From contig REDS01000119.1 in NCBI GenBank assembly GCA_007693395.1, forward strand, positions 40,104 to 104,103: DNA of 64,000 nt, in the 5' to 3' direction. How positions within the stretch are numbered: the first letter of the stretch is position 1; the number at the start of each line of letters is the position of its first letter. Position numbers and translations under genes: made by a program. Shown here one piece after another: positions 1 through 10,489 of the stretch. Under the pieces are notes generated by a model. That model searched no databases. It was not told the origin of the DNA and worked only from the letters and a program-made list of their open reading frames with translations. Source of the DNA: Balneolaceae bacterium (GTDB lineage: Bacteria; Bacteroidota; Rhodothermia; Balneolales; Balneolaceae).

Positions 1-1432
1 CTTTTGCTCTGTATGTTCTCTGAATGCGTCCGTCAACATTCACATAACTTGCTGCATGTTCTGCTGCAGTTGTAATCGGGATTACGAGATCAGCAACTTC
101 AGATGTCTCTGAGTTATTGGTTGCAAAAACTGCTACAAACTTATTCTTAAGCTGATCTGCAGTTATCACAGACCGATCTACAAGATTATCATTCAAAATA
201 AGAACAAGCTCAGCCTTTTGAATCTCTTTGCAGATTCCAGACTTATTGAGCTCTTTAAATCCAAGCAATCGGCACCCATTTGTGTTTGGTGCAACATCAT
301 CACTTAATAAGAAGCCATCACCGGTGCCTTCTTCAATGTGAGGTGTAAATACCGGTGTGTTCAGCCCTAATAAGTTTGTGTATTTATTGAGTGCATAATT
401 CTCTTCAACAGATGCATGAGGGCTGGCTATCACCAAAATCTTTGTATTATCTGTATCTTCAATTTGCTCGCTTAATGTTGCGATAGCATTATTCCAGCTT
501 GAGAGAACTTTTTCACCATCCAGTTTCTGTTGAGGCCTGGAAATTCTGTTTTCATTGAAAATTTTATAGGCTTCACGCCCGGCATCCGGCATCCAGTGAT
601 CGTTTACATCAGCATTGAAGCGCGGAGTAACCCTTAGTATCAGGTTGTCACGTGTCCAGAGATCGATGTTAGTGCCTTTACCGTTTGTAATATCAATGCT
701 TGGTGTCTGGTTCATCTCCCAAACTCTGGCTTTGAAACGAAAATCAGCTGATGTAAGAGCACCTACGGGACAGATATCTACAGTGTTCAGAGAGTAGGGA
801 TCGTCAAACTCCCTGCCAGGCGCTGTTGTAGGATAATTTTTATCGCCTCTTGATGTGATTGTAAGCTGGTGTGTTTTACTGATCTCCTGAGTGAAGCGAG
901 TGCAGCGTGTACAGTTGATACAACGCTCTGCATCAAGAACAACCCGTGGTCCCAATTGAATACGTTTTGGCTTATGTACTTTTTTAACTTCAAAACGGCT
1001 CCCTTCTGGCCCGTATTTGTAGGTTTGAATCTGAAGGGGACACTCACCGGCTTGATCACAAATTGGGCAATCCAGGGGGTGATTAATCAGAATTAATTCG
1101 AGATTATCCTTTTGGGCGCGTTTAACCTGTTCATCAGTCTCCTGAGTGAGTATTACCATGCCATCAGCTGCCATCAAGTTGCAGGAAGTCTGTAGCTTTG
1201 GGAACCATCGTATAACACGATCACCATTTTCATCAACTTCGTACTCACCGGTTTCCCGGCTTTTCATGTACTGCCCGGCTTTTACCATGCACTGCCTGCA
1301 GTTGGCTGGTGCTGTCATCGATGGATGATAGCAGAAAAAAGGCACCTCTTTTCCAAGATCCTGTATAAATTGTAATACTTTGTGTTCACCTTCAAATTCG
1401 TATCGGTGGCCATCTATAAAAATTTCAGGCAT
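1..1432 (-). CDS. nuoG: NADH-quinone oxidoreductase subunit G (NuoG), partial (runs off the window start)
   Basis: Reverse-strand translation from ATG at 1432 begins MPEIFIDGHRYEFEGEHKVLQFIQDLGKEVPFFCYHP with 2Fe-2S and 4Fe-4S cysteine motifs (CPICDQAGECPLQ, CINCTRC); directly downstream of nuoF. Confidence 0.9.
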   Translation of the reverse strand, partial: MPEIFIDGHRYEFEGEHKVLQFIQDLGKEVPFFCYHPSMTAPANCRQCMVKAGQYMKSRETGEYEVDENGDRVIRWFPKLQTSCNLMAADGMVILTQETDEQVKRAQKDNLELILINHPLDCPICDQAGECPLQIQTYKYGPEGSRFEVKKVHKPKRIQLGPRVVLDAERCINCTRCTRFTQEISKTHQLTITSRGDKNYPTTAPGREFDDPYSLNTVDICPVGALTSADFRFKARVWEMNQTPSIDITNGKGTNIDLWTRDNLILRVTPRFNADVNDHWMPDAGREAYKIFNENRISRPQQKLDGEKVLSSWNNAIATLSEQIEDTDNTKILVIASPHASVEENYALNKYTNLLGLNTPVFTPHIEEGTGDGFLLSDDVAPNTNGCRLLGFKELNKSGICKEIQKAELVLILNDNLVDRSVITADQLKNKFVAVFATNNSETSEVADLVIPITTAAEHAASYVNVDGRIQRTYRAK

Positions 1433-1500
1433 CTTATCTAAACTTGTTGATTAATATATAGTTGTTGATGAAAAACCGATCAGATAACCGGTGGTTTGTA

Positions 1501-2793
1501 TCAGGCTACTGCGTGTGATTTCTTTTTACAGCGTGCTTCAAATTCATCCCGGAAACGGTTAATTGTAAACCGAACAGGCCATGCAGCTGCATCGGCCAGT
1601 GCACAGATGGTTCTGCCTTCCATCTGTGTGGTGAGGTCGAGCAAGAGGTCAAGATCTCTCACTTCTCCGTCACCGTTTTTAATTTTCAGTAAAATTTTCT
1701 CAAGCCATCCAGTACCTTCACGGCATGGTGTACACTGCCCGCAAGATTCGTGATGATAAAAATGTGCAATTCTCCAAAGCACATCAACCATATCTGTATC
1801 TTCATCCATCACAACCATACCGGCTGTACCAAGCATAGAGCCTACGGTTCGTAGTGAATCACTATCCATTGTAATCCCATCAAGCTGATCAGCACGAAGC
1901 ACCGGGGTTGAAGATCCGCCAGGGATTATCGCTTTCAAAATTTTGCCGTTTCTCATGCCACCTGCAACTTCAATCAGATCAAGAATAGGTACACCGGAAG
2001 GCAGTTCATATACTCCGGGATTATTCACATGACCTGAGATTCCGTATAGCACCGGTCCAGGATGGGTTGGCGCTCCAATAGAGCTAAACCAATCTGCACC
2101 GTTATTGATTACTCCGGTTACATGAGAGAGTGTCTCAATGTTGTTGATGGTTGTTGGCCTTCCCCACAACCCTTTTTGAGCAGGGAATGGTGGTTTAACC
2201 CGTGGGTAACCACGCTTGCCTTCCAAGGATTCGAGCATTGAGGTCTCTTCGCCGCAAATGTAAGCTCCGGCACCTGAGTGCACATAGAAATCCACACTAA
2301 ATGTAGAACCAAGAATATTTTTGCCGATATATCCTTTATCGTATGCATCGGAGATGGCTTTCTCCATCATGTCGATGTAGGTTTTATATTCACCGCGAAT
2401 GTAAACGTAGATAGTGGTGATCTCCATTGCATACGCCGCAATCAATGCACCTTCGATGAAGACGTGCGGATTATATTCAAAGATTTTCCGGTCTTTAAAT
2501 GTGCCGGGCTCAGATTCGTCACCATTGCAGGCAAGATATCTTGGGCCGCCATCAGCCGGAGGCATGAACGACCATTTTAAGCCGGCATTAAAACCTGCAC
2601 CACCTCGGCCGCGAATGTTTGCCTTCTTTACTTCTTCAATCACTGCTTTAGGCCCTTCCCATTTCTTCTTATCTGTAAGAACAGATTTCAGGGCTTTATA
2701 TCCACCGTTTTTGGTGTACACATCAATTTTGTGCAGATCTTTGATATCAGGAAGAAGTACAGGGGTATAATTTTTCCAGTCGACAGTACTCAT
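1501..2793 (-). CDS. nuoF: NADH-quinone oxidoreductase subunit F
   Basis: 430 aa ORF; GRGGAGFNAGLKWSF, CNGDESEPGTFKDR and ESCGQCTPCREGTGW motifs. Confidence 0.96.
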   Translation of the reverse strand: MSTVDWKNYTPVLLPDIKDLHKIDVYTKNGGYKALKSVLTDKKKWEGPKAVIEEVKKANIRGRGGAGFNAGLKWSFMPPADGGPRYLACNGDESEPGTFKDRKIFEYNPHVFIEGALIAAYAMEITTIYVYIRGEYKTYIDMMEKAISDAYDKGYIGKNILGSTFSVDFYVHSGAGAYICGEETSMLESLEGKRGYPRVKPPFPAQKGLWGRPTTINNIETLSHVTGVINNGADWFSSIGAPTHPGPVLYGISGHVNNPGVYELPSGVPILDLIEVAGGMRNGKILKAIIPGGSSTPVLRADQLDGITMDSDSLRTVGSMLGTAGMVVMDEDTDMVDVLWRIAHFYHHESCGQCTPCREGTGWLEKILLKIKNGDGEVRDLDLLLDLTTQMEGRTICALADAAAWPVRFTINRFRDEFEARCKKKSHAVA

Positions 2794-2798
2794 AGTTA

Positions 2799-3329
2799 CT
2801 AAATATTCTTGTGCTGTGGCATTTTGATTTGTTCGTACTCCAGCTCATCACCATTCTTTAACTTTTCAACCAACTCGTCTGCTTTTTCTTTCGTGAGGTG
2901 ATTTACATACTTATCATTCGTAACCTGCAACATAGGTGCGTAACCGCAGGCACCAAGGCACTCAACCTGATTTAACGTAAATGTACCATCTTCGGTGGTT
3001 TCACCGGCTTTTATTCCAAGTTTTTCTTCCAGGTGATGAAGTATGTCATAACCGCCGCAAAGCTGGCAGCTTAAGCAGGTACAAACATCAAGTACGTGTT
3101 TGCCTTTCTTTTCTTTATAATACTGTGTGTAGAAATTAGCAACGCCATGTACGTGTGCTTCCGGCAAGCCAAGAGTTTCTGCTACCAAACGCTGTACTTC
3201 AGGCTCAACATGGCCAAAGCGCCTCTGGGCAACCCATAATGCGGGCAGTGTAGCAGGCATAACTTCCGGGTACTTTGCCTTGATTGTTTCTATTTCCTGG
3301 AGATCTTCCTTCGTAAATTCGTATGCCAT
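2799..3329 (-). CDS. nuoE: NADH-quinone oxidoreductase subunit E
   Basis: 176 aa; thioredoxin-like 2Fe-2S family, VCTCLSCQLCGG and VECLGACGYAPMLQV. Confidence 0.95.
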   Translation of the reverse strand: MAYEFTKEDLQEIETIKAKYPEVMPATLPALWVAQRRFGHVEPEVQRLVAETLGLPEAHVHGVANFYTQYYKEKKGKHVLDVCTCLSCQLCGGYDILHHLEEKLGIKAGETTEDGTFTLNQVECLGACGYAPMLQVTNDKYVNHLTKEKADELVEKLKNGDELEYEQIKMPQHKNI

Positions 3330-3334
3330 AATTC

Positions 3335-4627
3335 TTATTTGTCAGCTTCTCCCAACACGGGATCTAATCCACCAATAATTACCACTGTATCTGCTACCAT
3401 TTCACCGTCAAGTACGTTTTCGAGTACCTGCAAATTTGTGAATGATGGCGCATTGATTTTTAATCGCCAGGGATGGCCGGTGCCATCGCTCTGGATGTAA
3501 TATCCAAGCTCGCCTTTGGGTGATTCTACCGCATGATAACTTTCTGCACCTTCAGGTGGGCAGATACCGGTATCGGTCATCATGAAGTCGTGAATCATTC
3601 CTTCCATTGAGTAATAAACCTCATCTTTAGAAGGATAAGACTGTTTAGCGTTGTCCGTTCGGACAGGGCCTTTTGGCAGTTTTTCGAGACACTGTTTAAT
3701 GATTTTGATGCTTTCTCCCATCTCTTCCATTCTCACATAATATCGTGCAAGATTATCACCTTCAAGGCGGGTGGGAATATTGAAATCTACCTCATTATAG
3801 CGGGCATAAGGGGATAGTTTTCTAATATCAAGCGCATATCCACAGGCCCGAAGAACCGGGCCGGTAGCACCAATTTTTAGAGCATCTTCAGTTTTAAGAA
3901 CACCTGTAGCTTCATTTCTGTCGAAGAAAATACGGTTTCTGTCGAGCAGTTTGTGATAATCCCGCAGTTCATTCGGGAAGGTATTTATAAACTCTTTGAT
4001 ATAGGCTGTAGCTTCATCTGTAAGGTCATTAGCAACGCCACCGATACGGCTGTGCGAAATTGTGAACCTGTGTCCGCCTATGCGGTCCATGATGTCGTAG
4101 ATTTTTTCGCGTTCTTTGAATGTCCAAATAAAGAACGATATAGCACCTGCATCCATCACCATGGTTCCAAGCCACAATAAGTGAGAGGAGATTCTTGCAA
4201 GCTCACATCCAATCATTCGGATATAATGAGCACGTTCAGGTACTTCAACAGAAGCAATTTTCTCAACTGCGGTACAGAGAGCTACGTTGTTGCTGTAAGG
4301 GGATAGGTAATCCATGCGGTCTGTGTAGGGCATGAACTCCTGATACGTTTTATTCTCAGCAATTTTTTCTACACCTCTGTGAAGGTAACCGATATCAAGT
4401 TTGTTTTTTTCGATTGTTTCACCGTCAAGCTGAAGTACAAGACGCAACACACCGTGAGTTGCGGGGTGCTGAGGGCCCATATTAAGAATCATCTTGGTTG
4501 TAAGCGGATCACCTTCATCAAGCTCCTCAATAGAGGTGTGCTTATCTTCAAGGCTTTGGTATAGCTTTTTTTGATGCTCCTTAAAGAACGTAGAATTTAC
4601 TTTACTCTGGATATCTGAAAGTTTCAT
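3335..4627 (-). CDS. nuoD: NADH-quinone oxidoreductase subunit D
   Basis: 430 aa; NMGPQHPATHGVLRLVLQLDGE, IGYLHRGVEKIAE. Confidence 0.96.
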   Translation of the reverse strand: MKLSDIQSKVNSTFFKEHQKKLYQSLEDKHTSIEELDEGDPLTTKMILNMGPQHPATHGVLRLVLQLDGETIEKNKLDIGYLHRGVEKIAENKTYQEFMPYTDRMDYLSPYSNNVALCTAVEKIASVEVPERAHYIRMIGCELARISSHLLWLGTMVMDAGAISFFIWTFKEREKIYDIMDRIGGHRFTISHSRIGGVANDLTDEATAYIKEFINTFPNELRDYHKLLDRNRIFFDRNEATGVLKTEDALKIGATGPVLRACGYALDIRKLSPYARYNEVDFNIPTRLEGDNLARYYVRMEEMGESIKIIKQCLEKLPKGPVRTDNAKQSYPSKDEVYYSMEGMIHDFMMTDTGICPPEGAESYHAVESPKGELGYYIQSDGTGHPWRLKINAPSFTNLQVLENVLDGEMVADTVVIIGGLDPVLGEADK

Positions 4628-4636
4628 AAGCTCTGT

Positions 4637-5152
4637 TTACTGATCGTTATCCGGTGTGGTGCTTGGTAACTCTATAGAACCGGGTATACCGAGCAGTGGA
4701 AATTCTTTTCTTAGCGGGAAATATTGAAAATCTTCCGGCAAGAAAATCCGTCTCAGGTCCGGGTGATTGTTGAAGAACACGCCAAACATATCATAAACTT
4801 CACGCTCATTCCATCCGGCAGCAGGCCATACAGATGTGACAGAATCAACAACGGGATCTTCTTCTTCACATCTAACCTTCACAAAAACTCTGGCACCTGT
4901 TTTCAGGGAGAGTAAGTTGTAAACAACTTCAAACCTCTCTTCTGATGTGTAGCGATCAATCCCAAAAATATCGCTGAGATACACGTAATGTTGTTTATCT
5001 CTCAGATAGGTAGCGATTTCAACGATTGCATCTGCCTCTACACGGATAAACGTATCGCCGGTTGATTGATAAACCTCAATTACTTTATCAGAGAAATTTT
5101 CTGTTAATCCGTCAACAGTATTTTGTAATGGGTCTGAAAGTTGTAGGCTCAT
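4637..5152 (-). CDS. nuoC: NADH-quinone oxidoreductase subunit C
   Basis: 171 aa; WNEREVYDMFGVFFNNHPDLRRIFLPEDF signature. Confidence 0.95.
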   Translation of the reverse strand: MSLQLSDPLQNTVDGLTENFSDKVIEVYQSTGDTFIRVEADAIVEIATYLRDKQHYVYLSDIFGIDRYTSEERFEVVYNLLSLKTGARVFVKVRCEEEDPVVDSVTSVWPAAGWNEREVYDMFGVFFNNHPDLRRIFLPEDFQYFPLRKEFPLLGIPGSIELPSTTPDNDQ

Positions 5153-5155
5153 AAT

Positions 5156-5638
5156 CTAAGTATCAAGCAGTACAGAGTGTTCAGCTTTAATTTTGTCCTG
5201 AATTTTCATAAGTGCATGGATTACAGCATCGGGGCGGGGTGGACAGCCTGATATATAGGCATCTACCGGTAAAAAGTTATCTGCTCCCTGTACCACGCCA
5301 TAGCAGCGGTGCATGCCACCGGTTGAAGCGCAAGCCCCCATTGCAATACACCACTTTGGATCGGGCATCTGATCCCATATTCTGCGAATAGCATGCGACA
5401 TTTTATACGTACACCAACCGGCCACAATCATCACATCAGCCTGCCGGGGTGAAAATCTCATTACTTCAGAACCAAATCGTGAAACATCATATCTTGGACC
5501 TGCAAATGCCATCATTTCGATAGCGCAACATGCTAAACCCATAGGCATTGGCCACGCTGCGTTTGAGCGGGCCCAGTTTACCAGAGTGTCCATTCTTGTT
5601 GTGAGGTAACCTTTACCTAAAGCACTTTCTAAACCCAT
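5156..5638 (-). CDS. nuoB: NADH-quinone oxidoreductase subunit B
   Basis: 160 aa; [29 protein letters not shown]. Confidence 0.96.
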   Translation of the reverse strand: MGLESALGKGYLTTRMDTLVNWARSNAAWPMPMGLACCAIEMMAFAGPRYDVSRFGSEVMRFSPRQADVMIVAGWCTYKMSHAIRRIWDQMPDPKWCIAMGACASTGGMHRCYGVVQGADNFLPVDAYISGCPPRPDAVIHALMKIQDKIKAEHSVLLDT

Positions 5639-5640
5639 AA

Positions 5641-6030
5641 TTACTTCGTTATAGCCTCATATTTTAATTTTTTTAAATCCCAATCCAGGGTACCCTTTTT
5701 CAGTGTATAAATTAGTCCGATAAAGAGTATTACAATAAATACAACCATGGCAATAAACGTTCCGGTTCCGTGCTCCATAAAGCGTACTGCCCAGGGGTAT
5801 ATAAACACAACTTCGAGGTCGAAAACAATGAATTCCATAGCAACCAGATAGAAGGCAATAGAATAGCGATCTTTGGCTTCTCCTACAGGGTCCATACCGC
5901 TTTCGTATGGCTGGAGTTTGGTTTTGTTAGGGCGATAGGGCCCGAGTATCCTTGAAAGAGACATCAACACGATACCAAGTACTAATGCGATGCCAAGTAA
6001 AACGAATATTGGAATGTATTGTTCGAGCAT
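5641..6030 (-). CDS. nuoA: NADH-quinone oxidoreductase subunit A
   Basis: 129 aa membrane protein; [11 protein letters not shown] and [13 protein letters not shown]. Confidence 0.94.
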   Translation of the reverse strand: MLEQYIPIFVLLGIALVLGIVLMSLSRILGPYRPNKTKLQPYESGMDPVGEAKDRYSIAFYLVAMEFIVFDLEVVFIYPWAVRFMEHGTGTFIAMVVFIVILFIGLIYTLKKGTLDWDLKKLKYEAITK

Positions 6031-6233
6031 AAATCTTGTCGGTTCTGAATTCCGCTTAAATTACCGCCAGATGCATCTAATGTCAATCTGTATGAGGGGT
6101 AGAAGATAGCAGTTATTGAGCGCAAAGTAGAACTGTTTTTTTAAAAAAAGGTAAGATTCTCAGCTTCATCGATTAGAAAGGTATTGTGCATACCGATCAA
6201 AAAATATTCAGGAGTGATTATTGCAGAAAAAAA

Positions 6234-6262
6234 TCTGCCGAAGCCTGCTAACCTTCGGCAGA
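6234..6262 (-). terminator. Rho-independent terminator for the minus-strand PBP gene
   Basis: Perfect 10-bp stem tctgccgaag(6234-6243)/cttcggcaga(6253-6262); on the minus strand it is followed by a T7 run, and it lies just after the stop of the 6274 ORF. Confidence 0.88.
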
Positions 6263-6273
6263 GGATCAAAAAT

Positions 6274-8583
6274 TTACCAGCCAATGCGGCCACGGCGCGA
6301 ATCCTGATCGGCACCGTTTGCAGGCTCTTCAGGCATTACAAATCCGGGGGGAGGAGTGAAGCCTTCGGTACTCCATGGCGCGTCAGGGTCGGCTGTAACA
6401 TTGTTGATGAATGTACCAACTATCGGCAGTGCCGTTCTTGCTCCCTGGCCAATGCTTGTTGGGCTGTTGGTTGGGAAACGAATTCGCCGGTCTTCACCTC
6501 CAACCCACGATCCCATTACAATATGAGGCATCATGGCAACAAACCAGTTGTCGGCACTGTTCTGGGTGGTTCCGGTTTTACCGGCAACATCTTGTTGAAC
6601 ATTGTATACGTTTCTCAGCCGAACACCTGTACCGTGGTATCCATCACCCCCGCGAACAACACCTCGCATCATATCAAGCATCATATAGGCTGTTTCGGGG
6701 CTTATTGCTTCCTGGCTGTATTCGGGGAAATATTCAACCAATACATTTCCTTCTTTATCTTCAATTCGTGTGATGGCAATCGGATCGATATGAACACCCT
6801 GGTTTACAAACGTTGTGTAGGCGCTAACAAGTTCAAGAAGTGTAACTTCTGCTGTTCCCAGTGCTATGGATGGAAATACTTGTGATTGCCCGATATTAAT
6901 GCCCAGATTAACCGCCATATTCTGAATCATGTGGGCTGCTGGCTGCAAATCGGCGGTTCGGTTGGTTCCCGGTGCACCGGCAATTTCAGGCAGCAGGCGC
7001 ACCGTTACATTGTTTAAACTTCTTGCGAGTGCTTCGCGCAGGGGTACCATCTCAGGGCCGGCGGGTATAGAGCGGTCTTTAGGGTTCCACATGCGTCCGC
7101 TCGGCTCAAGAAAGCTAACTGGATATTTGGAAAATCTGTGATGAGGCATGTAACCATTATCAATTGCAACGGCATAAACAAATGGTTTAAATGTTGAACC
7201 GGCCTGCCGCCTTGATTGATGTACATGATCGAACTGCTGCGTGCCATAATCTGCACCGCCAACCCAGGCGAGTATGTGCCCGTTGTTGGGGTCAATTGCG
7301 GTAAAACTGGCCTGAAGCTTTGTTCTTGCCCGCTTTAGTGAGTCGACAAATGCTTCATCTGCCATCAGGTTTTGAAAAACTACAGACTCCTGATTGGTTT
7401 CGAATTTGGCAAAACCGTTTCTATAACGGTCTGTTTCGCGAATATAATCTCGCAAGAATTGGGGATACTGTTCCCAAAGCCGGTCCATGTAATTGCCGCC
7501 GGGAGAGGTCCACTCACGCTCAAACCTGGGTTGAAATTCACTGAGCCTGTCGAGCACGGCACGTTCTGCATGACGCTGTAAGCGGGAATCGATAGTTGTG
7601 TAGATAACCAGACCATCGGAATAGAGGTCATATCCGTTTTCTTCAACCCAGCCGCGCACTTGCTGGCGAACATATTCACCAAAATAGCGGCTCTCACGCC
7701 CCGCACGCGATGGCGGGTGATAATTTAAAACAAGCTCTTCTTCACGCAAATTCTGAAACATCTCGGATGTGATAAAACCATGCCGCTCCATCAGCGAGAG
7801 TACTACATTACGGCGCAGGGTTGCTCTTTCATTGAAAAATCTCGGGTTGAACGCGTACACAGCGCGAAGTTGTCCAATTAATGTGGCTGCTTCGAGAACA
7901 GTAAGGTCGCTGGCGGGTTTGCCAAAATGTGTTCGGGATGCCGATTCAATTCCAAAAGCGCTGTTACTGAACTCCACAGTGTTCAGGTACATCTCAATAA
8001 TTTCACGCTTGGTGTAATTATTTTCGATCTGAACAGCTGTAATCATTTCGCGCAACTTTCGGGTTACAGACACATCAAACCCAATATTTCTATAAAGATT
8101 TCTGGCAAGCTGCTGGCTGATGGTTGAGCCACCCTGAAAACGCTGCTGAATCCAGTAGTATGGTAGCCTCATAAGGCTTTGAGAGTCTACCCCCCAGTGA
8201 TTGAAAAACCGATGGTCTTCAGTAGCGATTAATGCATTAATGGCATTAGGGGAGATATTGTCAATGGAAACGTACGTTCTATTTTCGATGAAATAGCGAT
8301 CCAGAACCACACCATCGCGGCTGCGCACCTCTGATGCAATGGCTGTTCTCGGGTTTTCAAGCTCTTGAATGGAAGGCAAACCCTGGTAGAGATAAATTAC
8401 ATACCCGCCAATGAAAGCAAGTATGACCGCAGCGGTGATTGATAATGTTACCCAAAATCGCTTCTTTTTATAGTATGGGCGTTCATTGGCAGATTTTCTC
8501 TGTGAAACTACCTGCTTACGATATGCAGCATCGTTAAAGTAGCGTTCCATATCTACATTATTGTTTGATGGATCCTTACTCAT
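6274..8583 (-). CDS. Class A penicillin-binding protein (transglycosylase/transpeptidase, PBP1A-like)
   Basis: 769 aa; N-terminal TM, EDHRFFNHWGVD and GGSTISQQLARNL (GT51), transpeptidase SRRQAGSTFKPFVY and KTGTTQ motifs. Confidence 0.93.
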   Translation of the reverse strand: MSKDPSNNNVDMERYFNDAAYRKQVVSQRKSANERPYYKKKRFWVTLSITAAVILAFIGGYVIYLYQGLPSIQELENPRTAIASEVRSRDGVVLDRYFIENRTYVSIDNISPNAINALIATEDHRFFNHWGVDSQSLMRLPYYWIQQRFQGGSTISQQLARNLYRNIGFDVSVTRKLREMITAVQIENNYTKREIIEMYLNTVEFSNSAFGIESASRTHFGKPASDLTVLEAATLIGQLRAVYAFNPRFFNERATLRRNVVLSLMERHGFITSEMFQNLREEELVLNYHPPSRAGRESRYFGEYVRQQVRGWVEENGYDLYSDGLVIYTTIDSRLQRHAERAVLDRLSEFQPRFEREWTSPGGNYMDRLWEQYPQFLRDYIRETDRYRNGFAKFETNQESVVFQNLMADEAFVDSLKRARTKLQASFTAIDPNNGHILAWVGGADYGTQQFDHVHQSRRQAGSTFKPFVYAVAIDNGYMPHHRFSKYPVSFLEPSGRMWNPKDRSIPAGPEMVPLREALARSLNNVTVRLLPEIAGAPGTNRTADLQPAAHMIQNMAVNLGINIGQSQVFPSIALGTAEVTLLELVSAYTTFVNQGVHIDPIAITRIEDKEGNVLVEYFPEYSQEAISPETAYMMLDMMRGVVRGGDGYHGTGVRLRNVYNVQQDVAGKTGTTQNSADNWFVAMMPHIVMGSWVGGEDRRIRFPTNSPTSIGQGARTALPIVGTFINNVTADPDAPWSTEGFTPPPGFVMPEEPANGADQDSRRGRIGW

Positions 8584-8602
8584 GCCTTATTTAATATTGA
8601 TT

Positions 8603-9346
8603 TTAGTCTGCAAATGGTGATAATTGTTTTCTCTCGCTGTTCCATATAACGATTTCGAACGTATTATTGGTATAAAAAGCCAGCGTACCAAAATGGTGAT
8701 ATGCACCGGGGTTTATATACAAACCACCAGCAAAAGTTTCAATTCTTGGAACGTGATCATGGCCGGTTATAACTACATTAAACTCACTTTGATCAAGAAA
8801 TTTTTCTGCCCACTCCGATAGTCTGTTAGGTATCATCTCCTCATCGCGGGTAAATTCAGAAAAGTTTTTCATAAAATGGTTGCCTGCCTCACCACTGAGA
8901 ATATACTGAAATAGATCAACAAACCATGGTTTGCGGATCATACTGTTCAGTAATGGTCGGGGTATATTAAATTCCGGATTAGTTAAACCATCACCATGGA
9001 AAAGCAGGATGTTTTTTCCGCCAAGTTTTAATGTAGAATACTCTTGTTCTGTGCGGAAGCCTGAATCGTTAAAGTGTCCACGTGTCCAAAAGTCGTGGTT
9101 TCCTGTTATGAACAGCGAATTGAACGTTCTATTGTACTCTTTAAAACGTGCAAGCAATCTCTTTCCGAGCGGAGGGGTATAATTTTTGTACTCCATCCAG
9201 TAATCAAACAGATCGCCCAGAAGGTGAATCTGAATGCTGTTGGTTTCGCAATAATCAATCAGATGGATTAGTGATTTTTCAAGCCGTTTGTTTTTCTCTT
9301 CGCGAAATGCGCCAAGGTGTACATCAGCTAAAAAAATATGCTGCAT
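8603..9346 (-). CDS. UDP-2,3-diacylglucosamine diphosphatase-like metallophosphoesterase (LpxH-like)
   Basis: 247 aa; IFLADVHLG, LLGDLFDYW, GNHDFW, ITGHDHVP metallophosphoesterase motifs. Confidence 0.8.
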   Translation of the reverse strand: MQHIFLADVHLGAFREEKNKRLEKSLIHLIDYCETNSIQIHLLGDLFDYWMEYKNYTPPLGKRLLARFKEYNRTFNSLFITGNHDFWTRGHFNDSGFRTEQEYSTLKLGGKNILLFHGDGLTNPEFNIPRPLLNSMIRKPWFVDLFQYILSGEAGNHFMKNFSEFTRDEEMIPNRLSEWAEKFLDQSEFNVVITGHDHVPRIETFAGGLYINPGAYHHFGTLAFYTNNTFEIVIWNSERKQLSPFAD

Positions 9347-9352
9347 TCCTGA

Positions 9353-10351
9353 TTATTTGTTTCGGGTGATGATAAAGCGTATGAGATCCTCAAAGTCTTC
9401 AAAGCCACGTTTAACAGGCAGAGTGCGCAGAGTGGCTAAAGCATTTTCAGTGTATTCTACCATTTTCTTTTCTGCTGCCTCGAGACCGTTATACTCATGT
9501 ACAAATGCCACAATTTTGTTGATATCTTTGTTGGTTTTTTTCCGTTTTCTCATCAATCGGCGAATGTGCAGCTGCTTCGGCTTGGATGCGTTTTCGAGTG
9601 CGTAGATGAGGGGAAGGGTTACTTTTCTTTCCTTGATATCATTACGAGTGGGTTTACCGATATCATCCCGGCCGTAATCGAACAGGTCATCTTTAATCTG
9701 GAACGCTATACCAATATCCAGCCCAACATTATGCATCGCTTCGGCGATATAGTCATCATCAGTAGCAGCTATAGCGCCGCACTGACAACAGGCTGCGATA
9801 AGGCTTGCCGTTTTTTCAGAAATAATCTGGAAGTAGCGCTCTTCCGTCATATTAAAAAGGTTGGATGTTTTGAGCTGCCTTAATTCCCCTTCACTCATTT
9901 TCTTAACTGCGTCAGACAGTACATGCAGCAGTTTATACTCTTTGTGTTCGAGTGCAATTAACAGGCCTTTGGATAGTAAAAAATCACCAAGCAGCACTCC
10001 TGCCTTATTGCGCCAAATTTTGTTGATGCTTAAAAAGCCACGGCGTTTGTCTGCTTCATCCACCACGTCATCATGAATCAGAGTGGCAGTGTGGAGTAAT
10101 TCAACCATGGTTGCAGCTATAAAACTGCGGTCATCAATATTCCCAAACATGCGTGCAGTCATAAATACAAATGTGGGCCTTATCTCTTTCCCTTTTTGCC
10201 GCAGTAAATATTGAATGATCTGATCGAGAAGAAAAACTTCACTGCTTATCTCATTTTTGAAAAATTTTCTGAATACAGCGAGGTCGTCTTTAACGGGAGC
10301 TGTTACTTCTGAGAGCGAATTTTTTTTCGATAAAATATCTGTAGTGCTCAA
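9353..10351 (-). CDS. Polyprenyl synthetase family protein
   Basis: 332 aa; LIHDDVVDEADKRRG and FQIKDDLFDYGRDDIGKPTRNDI (two Asp-rich motifs). Confidence 0.92.
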   Translation of the reverse strand: MSTTDILSKKNSLSEVTAPVKDDLAVFRKFFKNEISSEVFLLDQIIQYLLRQKGKEIRPTFVFMTARMFGNIDDRSFIAATMVELLHTATLIHDDVVDEADKRRGFLSINKIWRNKAGVLLGDFLLSKGLLIALEHKEYKLLHVLSDAVKKMSEGELRQLKTSNLFNMTEERYFQIISEKTASLIAACCQCGAIAATDDDYIAEAMHNVGLDIGIAFQIKDDLFDYGRDDIGKPTRNDIKERKVTLPLIYALENASKPKQLHIRRLMRKRKKTNKDINKIVAFVHEYNGLEAAEKKMVEYTENALATLRTLPVKRGFEDFEDLIRFIITRNK

Positions 10352-10489
10352 TTAAACCTCTTGCAGAGTACTTTTGGGTAGTTGGTTTAAGATGTGTTAA
10401 TAATACAAATATTACTCATTAATAATTTGCGCAATGCATACCTGATTTTTAGTTTACGTAACACTAACCTATCAAAACATCATACACAT

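Noticed and set aside
6184-6885. 233-aa plus-strand ORF antisense to the PBP gene
   Set aside because: It overlaps the conserved transpeptidase coding region and the terminator hairpin; composition (Cys/Asn-rich) is not protein-like.
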